64,000 nucleotides of DNA from Misgurnus anguillicaudatus (Eukaryota; Chordata; Actinopteri; Cypriniformes; Cobitidae): positions 23,020,001 to 23,084,000 of the forward strand of contig NC_073361.2 of assembly GCF_027580225.2 (NCBI RefSeq), read 5' to 3'. Each line of letters begins with the position of its first letter. The stretch's first letter is position 1. This document shows positions 37,901-49,900 of the stretch, piece by piece. Made by a program: the position numbers and the translations under genes. The notes beneath the pieces are model-generated. The model saw nothing but the letters and a program-made list of their open reading frames with translations, did no database searches and was not told the origin of the DNA.

Positions 37901-40900
37901 GCCATTTTGTGCTGCCAGTTCTCTACAGAAGCCCTTAAAGGACAATTTTTTTACTAAGTTGTCTCCATAGATGAAATGTTTGTCCGTTGGCGGCTACCAC
38001 AGCTTTTCTATGTGTTTCAAAAGCGAGGGGTGAGCCGTGGACTAAGCCGTTGGTTGCAATTCGCAACCTCACCACTAGATGCCGCTAAAATTTACACACT
38101 GCACCTTTAAAGGGATAGTTCACCCAAAAATAATAAACCTGTATACATTTCTCAGTTCTGCTGAACACAAAGGCAGATATTTATAATCACACAGGAAACA
38201 GAAGCACCATTGACTTCCATAGTAGGAACAAAATACTATGGGAGGCAATGGTGCTCCAAAACTGTTTAGTTAGAAACATTGCTTAAAATATATTCCTTGG
38301 TGTTTAGCAGAACAAATACATTTATACAGATCTGTAAAACATGAGGATGAGTATTTACAGAATTTTCTTTTTTTGTGATGAACAGTTTTAAACCATGACT
38401 GCGTTCATGCTTGTGTTTTGTGTTTCATTCTTACCGGTTGGATGAGGAACTCAGACTGTTTGCAGAGCCATCAAGCAGGTTGTTGATGACAGACAGCAAT
38501 GCTCGGCCCACTTCCAGACTAACATTGGGTGCAGAAAGCAGTATTTCTAACTGGTTGACCAAATCATTCACTTGAGTTGAGTTTAAAGAAGACACATCTT
38601 TGGTTTGATTTAGAAGGTTGTTAGCCAGTTCGCCTGGACTTTCGGTTGTTACTGCAAAATACGGAAATTAAAGTTAGTACGACATGTGAATACACAGGAT
38701 GATCTTTTAACTCTTTCCCCGCCATTGACGAGTTTTTAGGTCAATCATATTTCCGCTTTTGTCCACTTACCCAACTTATAAAACACTAACTCTGAAAATC
38801 ATAAAAATTCTGCCGCTGACTGGCAACTTTTTTTTAAATGCTTGCGGGGAAAGAGTTAAACATTTGTAGATATAATTATGTAAACTCTGATATTAGCAGC
38901 ATTTATTTTTGTACATTTTTGACCTTGTGAAATCCAGGATCAAAGTTTGATTTTAGTTTTACATAGATGTGAATTTTGGTCAATATAGCCCAGCCCTAAT
39001 ACTGTGTCTATCCAAATGTACAAAAATGAATGCCTACAAGAATGAATGAGATCACCCTTTAATATGCCAACTTGATGTCACGTATAAATACAGTGTATTG
39101 TTCATTTTGAAAAACATAAACAAATTAATAGTCAAACCTGTTGCCTTGACTGTGGTTGGCACAGATGTATTTTTTCTGCTGGTTGTTGGAGTAATGTGAT
39201 GGACAGGTGGAGCGGTTATTGAGGAATTGGAGGTGTTGTGAGGAGAGCCTGGCTGTATTGTTGGCACAGCAGTTGTGTTAGTTTCAACTTTTTCTGTTGA
39301 GTTGTTTAATTGTGTTGGATTGGTTGTAACAGGCACACTGGAAATGTTTTTTGTTACTGGGAAGGTTGTTGTGTGTATGACTGTTGCATTAGGTGTTGTG
39401 ACTGTTGCATTGGGTGTTGTAACTGTTGCATTATGTGGTGTTATTGTTGTAGTTAATAGTCTGTCTGTTGTATTGAGTGTTGTGACTGTTGCATTAGGTG
39501 TTGAGACTGTTGCATTATGTGGTGTTATTGTTGTAGTTAAAAGTATGTCTGTTGTATTGAGTGTTATGACTGTTGCATTAGGTGTGGTGACTGTTGCATT
39601 ATGTGGTGTAACTGTTGTAGTTAATAGTCTGTCTGTTACATTTAGTGTTGTGACTGTTGCATTGAGTTTTGTGACTGTTGCATTGAGTGTTGTGACTGTT
39701 GCATTAAGTGGTGTAACTGTTGAAGTTAATAGTCTGTCTGTTAGATTGAGTGTTGTGACTGTTGCATTGAGTGTTGTGACTGTTGCATTAAGTGGTGTAG
39801 CTGTTGCAGTTAATAGTCTGTCTGTTAGATTGAGTGTTGTGACTGTTGCATTGAGTGTTGTGACTGTTGCATTAAGTGGTGTAACTGTTGAAGTTAATAG
39901 TCTGTCTGTTAGATTGAGTGTTGTGACTGTTGCATTGAGTGTTGTGACTGTTGCATTAAGTGGTGTAGCTGTTACATTGAGTGTTGTGACTGTTGCATTG
40001 AGTGTTGTGACTGTTGCATTGAGTGTTGTGACTGTTGCATTAAGTGGTGTAGCTGTTGCAGTTAATAGTCTGTCTGTTAGATTGAGTGTTGTGACTGTTG
40101 CATTGAGTGTTGTGACTGTTGCATTAAGTGGTGTAGCTGTTACATTGAGTGTTGTGACTGTTGCATTGAGTGTTGTGACTGTTGCATTAAGTGGTGTAGC
40201 TGTTGCAGTTAATAGTCTGTCTGTTAGATTGAGTGTTGTGACTGTTGCATTGAGTGTTGTGACTGTTGCATTAAGTGGTGTAGCTGTTGCAGTTAATAGT
40301 CTGTCTGTTAGATTGAGTGTTGTGTCTGTTACATTGAGTGTTGTGACTGTTGCATTGAGTGTTGTGACTGTTGCATTAAGTGGTGTAACTGTTGAAGTTA
40401 ATAGTCTGTCTGTTAGATTGAGTGTTGTGACTGTTGCATTGGGTGTTGTGACTGTTGCATTAAGTGGTGTAGCTGTTACATTGAGTGTTGTGACTGTTGC
40501 ATTGAGTGTTGTGACTGTTGCATTAAGTGGTGTAGCTGTTGCAGTTAATAGTCTGTCTGTTAGATTGAGTGTTGTGACTGTTGCATTGAGTGTTGTGACT
40601 GTTGCATTAAGTGGTGTAGCTGTTGCAGTTAATAGTCTGTCTGTTAGATTGAGTGTTGTGTCTGTTACATTGAGTGTTGTGACTGTTGCATTGAGTGTTG
40701 TGACTGTTGCATTAAGTGGTGTAGCTGTTGCAGTTAATAGTCTGTCTGTTAGATTGAGTGTTGTGACTGTTGCATTGAGTGTTGTGACTGTTGCATTAAG
40801 TGTTGTGACTGTTGCATTAAGTGGTGTAGCTGTTGTAGTTAATAGTCTGTCTGTAAGATTGAGTGTTGTGACTGTTGCATTGAGTGTTGTGACTGTTGTA

Positions 40901-43900
40901 TTGAGTGTTGTGACTGTTGCATTGAGTGGTATAGCTGTTGTAGTTAATTGTCTGTCTGTTGCATTGAGTGTTGTGACTGTTGCATTGAGCATTGTGACTG
41001 TTGCATTGAGCATTGTGACTGTTGCATTGGGCATTGTGACTGTTGCATTGGGTGTTGTGACTGTTGCATGAAATGGTGTAACTGTTGTAGTTAATAGTCT
41101 GTCTGTTGTATTGAGTGTTGTGACTGTTGTATTAAGTGATGTAACTGCTGCAGTTGATAGTCTGTCTGTTGTATTGAGTGTTGGGACAATTGTATTCAGT
41201 GGTGTAACTGTAGCAGTTAATAGTGTGTCAGTTGCATTAAGTGTTGTGACTGTTGTATTTAGTGGTGTAACTGTTGTATTGAGTGTGATGACTGTTGTAT
41301 TCAGTGGTGTGACTGTAGTACTAAGTGGTGTTACTGTAACAGTTAATAGTGTTTCTGTTGTATTGAGTGTTGTGACTGTTGCATTGAGTGTTGTGACTGA
41401 TGCATTAAATGGTGTAACTGTTGCAGATAATTGTGTTTCTGTTGTATTGCGTGGTGTGACTGTTGTATTGAGTGTTGTGACTGTTGCATTGAGTGTTGTG
41501 ACTGTTGCAGTGAGTGTTGTAACTGTCGCATTGAGTGTTGTGACTGTTGCGTTGAGTGTCGTTACTATTGAATTAAGTGGTGTAACAATTGTAGTTAAAA
41601 GTCTGTCTGTTGCATTGACTGTTGCATTAGGTGTGGTGACTGTTGCATTTTGTAGTGTAACTGTTGTAGTTAATAGTCTGTCTGGTGTATTGAGTGTTGT
41701 GACTGTTGCATTAGGTGTTGAGACTGTTTCATTAGTTGTGGTGTCTGTTGCATTAGGTGTGGTGACTGTTGCATTATGTGGTGTAACTGTTGTAGTTAAT
41801 AGTCTGTCTGTTGTATTGAGTGTTGTGACCGTTGCATTAGATGTTGAGTCTATTGCATTAGGTGTGGTGACTGTTGCATTATGTGGTATAACTGTTGTAG
41901 TCAATAGTCTGTCTGTTGCATTAGGTGTTGAGACTGTTGCATTAGGTGTGGTGACTGTTGCATTATGTGGTGTAATTGTTGTAGTTAATAGTCTGTCTGT
42001 TGCACTGAATGTTGTGACTGTTGCATTGAGTGTTGTGACTGTTGCATTATGTGGTGTAATTGTTGTAGTTAATAGTCTGTCTGTTGCACTGAATGTTGTG
42101 ACTGTTGCATTGAGTGTTGTGACTGTTGCATTAGGTGTTGAGTGTATTGCATTAGGTGTGGTGACTGTTGCATTTTCTGGTGTAACTGTTGTAGTTAATA
42201 GTCTGTCTGTTGGATTCAGTGTTGTGACTGGTGCATTGAGTGTTGTGACTGTTGCATTAGGTGTTGAGAGTATTGCATTAGGTGTAGTGACTGTTGCATT
42301 ATGTGGTGTAATTGCTGTAGTTAATAGTCTGTCTGGTGTATTCTGTGTTGTGTCTGTTGCATTGACTGTTGTGACTGTTGCACTGAATGTTGTGACTGTT
42401 GCATTGAGTGTTGTGACTGTTGCATTAGGTGTTGAGAGTATTGCATTAGGTGTGGTGACTGTTGCATTTTCTGGTGTAACTGTTGTAGTTAATAGTCTGT
42501 CTGTTGGATTCAGTGTTGTGACTGGTGCATTAAGTGTTGTGACTGTTGCATTGAGTGTTGTGACTGTTGCATTATGTGGTGCAATTGTTGTAGTTAATAG
42601 TCTGTCTGTTGCACTGAATGTTGTGACTGGTGCATTGAGTGTTGTGACTGTTGCATTATGTGGTGTAATTGTTGTAGTTAATAGTCTGTCTGTTGGATTC
42701 AGTGTTGTGACTGGTGCATTGAGTGTTGTGACTGTTGCATTAGGTGTTGAGAGTATTGCATTAGGTGTAGTGACTGTTGCATTATGTGGTGTAATTGCTG
42801 TAGTTAATAGTCTGTCTGGTGTATTCTGTGTTGTGTCTGTTGCATTGACTGTTGTGACTGTTGCACTGAGTGTTGTGACTGTTGCATTAGGTGTTGAGAG
42901 TATTGCATTAGGTGTGGTGACTGTTGCATTATGTGGTGTAATTGTTGTAGTTAATAGTCTGTCTGTTGGATTCAGTGTTGTGACTGGTGCATTGAGTGTT
43001 GTGACTGTTGCATTAGGTGTTGAGAGTATTGCATTAGGTGTGGTGACTGTTGCATTTTCTGGTGTAACTGTTGTAGTTAATAGTCTGTCTGTTGGATTCA
43101 GTGTTGTGACTGGTGCATTAAGTGTTGTGACTGTTGCATTGAGTGTTGTGACTGTTGCATTATGTGGTGCAATTGTTGTAGTTAATAGTCTGTCTGTTGC
43201 ATTAGGTGTTGTGACTGGTGCATTGAGTGTTGTGACTGTTGCATTAGGTGTTGAGAGTATTGCATTAGGTGTAGTGACTGTTGCATTATGTGGTGTAATT
43301 GCTGTAGTTAATAGTCTGTCTGGTGTATTCTGTGTTGTGTCTGTTGCATTGAGTGTTGTGACTGTTGCACTGAGTGTTGTGACTGTTGCATTAGGTGTTG
43401 AGTGTATTGCATTAGGTGTGGTGACTGTTGCATTTTCTGGTGTAACTGTTGTAGTTAATAGTCTGTCTGTTGGATTCAGTGTTGTGACTGGTGCATTGAG
43501 TGTTGTGACTGTTGCATTATGTGGTGTAATTGCTGTAGTTAATAGTCTGTCTGGTGTATTCTGTGTTGTGTCTGTTGCATTGACTGTTGTGACTGTTGCA
43601 CTGAGTGTTGTGACTGTTGCATTAGGTGTTGAGAGTATTGCATTAGGTGTGGTGACTGTTGCATTATGTGGTGTAATTGTTGTAGGTAATAGTCTGTCTG
43701 TTGCATTGAGTGTTGTGACTGGTGCATTGAGTGTTGTGACTGTTGCATTAGGTGTTGAGAGTACTGCATTAGGTGTGGTGACTGTTGCATTGTGTGATGT
43801 AATTGTTGTAGTTAATAGTCCGTCTGTTGGATTCAGTGTTGTGACTGGTGCATTAAGTGTTGTGACTGTTGCATTGAGTGTTGTGACTGTTGCATTATGT

Positions 43901-46900
43901 GGTGCAATTGTTGTAGTTAATAGTCTGTCTGTTGCATTGAGTGTTGTGACTGTTGCACTGAGTGTTGTGACTGTTGCATTAGGTGTTGAGAGTATTGCAT
44001 TAGGTGTGGTGACTGTTGCATTATGTGGTGTAATTGTTGTAGGTAATAGTCTGTCTGTTGGATTCAGTGTTGTGACTGGTGCACTGAGTGTTGTGACTGT
44101 TGCATTAGGTGTTGAGTGTATTGCATTAGGTGTGGTGACTGTTGCATTATGTGGTGTAATTGTTGTAGTTAATAGTCTGTCTGTTGGATTCAGTGTTGTG
44201 ACTGTTGCACTGAGTGTTGTGACTGTTGCATTAGGTGTTGAGTGTATTGTATTAGGTGTGGTGACTGTTGCATTATGTGGTGTAATTGTTGTAGTTAATA
44301 GTCTGTCTGTTGCACTGAATGTTGTGACTGGTGCATTGAGTGTTGTGACTGTTGCATTAGGTGTTGAGTGTATTGCATTAGGTGTGGTGACTGTTGCATT
44401 ATGTGGTGTAATTGTTGTAGTTAATAGTCTGTCTGTTGCACTGAATGTTGTGACTGGTGCATTGAGTGTTGTGACTGTTGCATTAGGTGTTGAGAGTATT
44501 GCATTAGGTGTGGTGACTGTTGCATTATGTGGTGTAATTGTTGTAGGTAATAGTCTGTCTGTTGCATTGAGTGTTGTGACTGGTGCATTGAGTGTTGTGA
44601 CTGTTGCATTAGGTGTTGAGAGTATTGTATTAGGTGTGGTGACTGTTGCATTATGTGGTGTAATTGTTGTAGTTAATAGTCTGTCTGTTGGATTCAGTGT
44701 TGTGACTGGTGCATTGAGTGTTGTGACTGTTGCATTAGGTGTTGAGAGTATTGTATTAGGTGTGGTGACTGTTGCATTATGTGGTGTAATTGTTGTAGTT
44801 AATAGTCTGTCTGTTGCACTGAATGTTGTGACTGGTGCATTGAGTGTTGTGACTGTTGCATTAGGTGTTGAGTGTATTGCATTAGGTGTGGTGACTGTTG
44901 CATTATGTGGTGTAATTGTTGTAGTTAATAGTCTGTCTGTTGGATTCAGTGTTGTGACTGGTGCATTGAGTGTTGTGACTGTTGCATTAGGTGTTGAGTG
45001 TATTGCATTAGGTGTGGTGACTGTTGCATTATGTGGTGTAATTGTTGTAGTTAATAGTCTGTCTGTTGCATTGAATGTTGTGACTGCTGCATTGAGTGTT
45101 GTGACTGTTGCATTAGGTGTTGAGACTATTGCATTAGGTGTGGTGACTGTTGCATTATGTGGTGTAATTGTTGTAGTTAATAGTCTGTCTGTTGCATTGA
45201 GTGTTGTGACTGGTACATTGAGTGTTGTGTCTGTTGCATTAATTGGTGTGACTGTTTTAATGAGTGGTATGGCTGTTGTATTGACTAATGGTCCAGTTGA
45301 TATATTGGATGGTGTTAGAGTTGCATTTTCCAGTGTGCTTGCTGTATTTCTTTGCGTGTCTGTTGTAGTGGGCAGTCTGGTTGATGGAATGAGTGGCAGT
45401 CCAGTTGTACTGAGTGAAAGTGTGTTTCTTTGAGTGTCTGTGCTGTTAGTGGGCGTGAAGCTAATGCTGGATACTGAGACTGTTGTATTGAACGATGTAA
45501 CAGAAGCATTATTCTGTGTGTTGACAGTGCTGAATGTTGTAACCGTTGTGTTGGTATGGCTGCTCAGTGGCGGGCCTGTAGTTACTGATGGAGAAGTGAC
45601 ATTTAGGGATGTAGCTCCGCCCTCTGTGCTTGTGCTTGGAGGAACAGATGGAGTAGTGTAGGATTCAGATGGGATCTCACAACTATCACTTAAAAGAACA
45701 GCATACGTCTGACCCTGATCACTGCAGAACAAAGACAGAATAGTTTTATATATGTGTGCAATATATAACACAGTCCTTAAACATTTAATATCCCAAAAAT
45801 CACAAAAATGGAAAGCTCATAAATCAGTATATGCAAATCATCTGTTTCATAATGTTTAAACTACATAAACCTAATCTGAGCTCAATCAAATATATAGTAA
45901 TTTAGATTTGCTGTAGGCTGTCAGTGTGAACATAGCCAATGATGAATTTGCTTAAAAATATGAACACATCTTTCACTATGTCAGCTAATTAATTCAAATA
46001 CAAATGTGTTTTATGCATAGTGTTGAGCAGTACCATATTAGCTGGTTTTGGACATCACTGATCTGGCTGGTGCTCAGATTGACAGAGGTCCAAGTAAATG
46101 TAGAGTTCAAAAGGTTGCTGTCAGTGGTACTGGGCAAACGACATATAGCTGTGTAGGAGACAAACAGAAAAGAGAATGATATTTTTACTATGCAAAACAC
46201 ATGCATATACATGTACATGTCATTCAACACTCACCTGTTCTATACACAGGCCCACCAAAATATACGTTGGTGCTATCCTTCCACATTTCGGCTACAGCTT
46301 TGCTAACAATGCACACATCCAGCGTTTGTGACAGTTGCAGAGTTAACATGCAGGTGTAGAGCCTGAGGAACAATATACTGGTTAGATGCACACGAATGCG
46401 TGCAGAAACACACAATAGGTCACGATGCACCTTACCTTGCTGCTTCACCAAAACATTCCAGATGCATTCCCTGTAGAAAATCAACACAAGGACGTTTGTC
46501 CGGCTTGTAACTATTCACAAGATTAGTTTCTTTGAGATGGAAAACAACAGATTATCAAATGTTTACCTGATACGCATGTAAAACGTCGCACAGAGACCTA
46601 TGGGAATGTAACGTGATCAACCGTAAAGTAGATGTCAAAAAATATACATACATTTAAGTATTTCTCTTTATATATTTTTTCAGATAGAAATAACTGTAAT
46701 GCTGGACATACCCTGAAACGCTGTTTGTGTCGCAGGAAGAGCTCCACTTTAAAACCTTTTAAAGTTAAGCAAAGAAAAGAAATATAAACAATGATCCATA
46801 ACATTGCCCTGTATCTTTGTCTGTTTGAGTCGGCCAGAGTTAATCGTAAAATTTTATGTCCGCGTCTCATTTGCTTTAGACAATCTGCTCACACACTTAC

Positions 46901-49900
46901 CGAGTTCTGGATGGAGGTGAAATCCACATCGGGGCTCAAAATGTTTATACCAACAGCAAAATATGCCTCTAAAAATATAGAAGAGGTAAAAGGATGAGTT
47001 TCAATGTTTTGAAATATTTGCATACATGCAGTTGTATTGTGTAGTGCACTTACCAGAGTTAGATATGTAACATTCACATTGCTGCTGGTTTGCAACTAAA
47101 AGCAATGTAGAAGTTTTTGATAAGAAATAGCATTATGGCAAAGCTCTATACCTTATATACTGTTAGTTTCTTAATGAAAAACATCTATAGTCTGTGTTAA
47201 GATGCCATTTAAATTCTCACCACTGCAGGCTTGGTCACTAAGTATCTGTAAATCATTAGGGATGATATCATTCTCTCCAGAAGAGCTGTGAAGAGAGTGA
47301 ACATAAATACATTTATTTAACTTAATACCATCATCAAAATATCAGAAAATGTCATAAAGCTACTTTTATATAAATCATGCAAGTAAAGTCTTGACTCTTA
47401 TAGACTAAACAAGTCTATAAGAGAGTGGAAGGTTAAGATCGCTAGAAACGTTTACCATGTTACGCTGACAGGCCCTTGGATTTGGCAGACTTCATTGTAA
47501 GACATAGAGGATGTGCAATGCACATAACCACCACCAGGGGCTAAAATGGTTTTCTCCATGCAGAAGCCTTTACCTGTGAGCAAACAATTTATGAAGACTT
47601 TGATTATTAAACGAATGAGTTTGTTGGATCAGTGTGAATTCAATTGTTGCCGTTTGTTAAGTGTGAATTATTTAGCCCAAACACAGTTTAGTTCCTTAAT
47701 GACATCATCCTTTAGGAACAGACATCATTTTGCACAAACAGTAAGCCTACTTCCATACTATATACTGTAGCAGGCGAGAATCAGTATGCAAATCAAGTAG
47801 TATATCTGAATGCATAATAGTCAAAACAAAACAAAAGGCAAAAAAGTACCCGGATGACCTAGTACTTCTGTCTAGATTTTAAGTGGGCATTCAATTAACT
47901 CTTCACTATCCCATGAAGCCATGTGAACTGAGGAGCCGCCAAATAAAAAAAAATTTAATTTATAAAAATAACACATGACACATTGGCTCTTTAAATAATT
48001 TAGGTATCAAGTACGTGTTAAACAACAAATAAGTAATTCACGTTTGCGGCTTTTGTTATTTCGGTCAAAGGACATACATTTACATGTATGCATTTGGCAG
48101 ATGCTTTTATTACTGTGTGTTCACACCAGACAGGGAAAATGCGTCAAAAACGTGCTATTCGCGCACAGTTGGATGATTGAACATTTTAAGTTTACTCGCT
48201 TCATTCGTGCGTGAAATTCTAGTCATTCGAGACATTATGCATAAATTCGCGTCAAGGGCGGGGGTTATATAGCTCAAATTGAGTAAACTTACTAGATTAT
48301 TCGACCTCCTCACTTACTTTCTTCCAAACATGATATTTTTAATTCCTGTAAAAGTACGAAAATGTCTCGTATAGCGATGATGATTGCCCTCCCTGAGGGT
48401 TTCCCGCAGCACTTTGCAGTTCGGGTGGCCTGCCTAAGCTGAGAAACCCTACCGCCTTAACTAGGTCGTTCAAAAAAAAAAGAAAATCACTGCACAAAAG
48501 GCCATCAAGTGCATTTCAGAGAATAGCGCGGATGCACTTCACACCACGAGCAGGCACGGGTGCCACATGGCCGAAATGGTCCGTCACTGTCTGGAGGATG
48601 GCCAGTTGATAAAACGCGTGTCCGTGAGAACCGTAAGTGGACTTATGTTTTGGGTTTGATTAAGCCTGTTTTTGTATTTGTTGCAAATTTAAAGTAAGTT
48701 AGCTGGTGATTATGTTGTTTGAGCAACCTGCTAGCTAGATACGATAGCCTATTGATTAGATATAATTGTTGAACGCTCTTGCTCACGTTATTTATGTGCA
48801 TTATTTACAGGCTACAGTAGTTACACTCCTTTAAGATAATGTAATTAATAGTGGGAAATTATCAGTTTTTGCAATCTTCGCGCTATCTATAATCATTCGC
48901 TAGACGTTCTACAAATCTGCTTCAGTTTGTGTTTCTTAACCCTTTAGTTTCACTTCATTACGCAGCTATTCCCGTTAGAGGTATCTGTTAAAAACATTTA
49001 ATTCATTAAACATCTAGTATGTGTTTATTTTCTGTAATAGTTTCTTAAAAATTAAGTTTTATTTGATTGTTTTTAATAAAAATATTTTCATTTTCATCAT
49101 GACGTATACCCCGCCGCTTTGATTGCAACGCCCCACAGGCCCCGCAAACAGCGCCCAACCCTACCACCATAACTAACACATTTTCTGTGGGAAACCCTGC
49201 TCGCTTTTTTGTTTTTCTGCCTCCGCTCGCTTCCTGTAATCACGCCACTGCTAGAGCAAGCTCCTCATTGGTTAACGCGCCGCAAAAATCACCCAAAGTT
49301 CCGATTTTTCAACTCAATTTGATTACCGTGCTGCAGGACGCCTGTTCACGTCTTTGCATTGACCTAACATGTAAATCACTCACGCTTGCTGCCTCTTCCA
49401 TGTCTGGTGTGAACGCACCATTACAGCCTTTGACCCTTGGTGAAACCCATGACCTTGCAAAGTTTAACTACTGAGCTGTACAAAGGCACATATGGTTACA
49501 TGACAACAAAATGTTTTGAAGTGTCTGAAATTGATCAGTACCTATTATTGGATTTTTTTATAAACATTACTTCTTTGAAATTACAAAACGGACATGTATT
49601 TTTAATTAATTAATGGTTTCATTTTAAGTTATCATCACATAATAAGATTGACTTTTGGTTGATTTAACTAACACAGAGTACGTCAACTCAGTACAGTAGT
49701 TTTTACTCACCCACTCTCTCCACATCTCCTAGAAGCTTGATTTTTATTGGTTGGCCTGTATTGTTTTCCACCAGCCTACCGATTTCACATGCATTTTCAG
49801 GCTGTTTAAGTTGTATCAGCACGGTGCAGTTAGTCTTCCTATGGTAACAGAGGCAGTAGTCAATGGTTTGTTACTGAGATTATGCTGGTTTGTTAAATTT

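Noticed and set aside
39275..41071. 598-codon plus-strand open frame
   Set aside because: Same antisense repeat artefact.
39400..45240. Regular direct repeats considered as a CRISPR-like array
   Set aside because: Repeats are contiguous coding units without unique spacers, inside a eukaryotic exon.
41111..45433. 1440-codon plus-strand open frame antisense to the mucin exon
   Set aside because: Sequence is only the complement of the mucin repeat (SVVTVAL words). It has no domain and no splice context, while the minus-strand frame joins in phase to flanking receptor exons.
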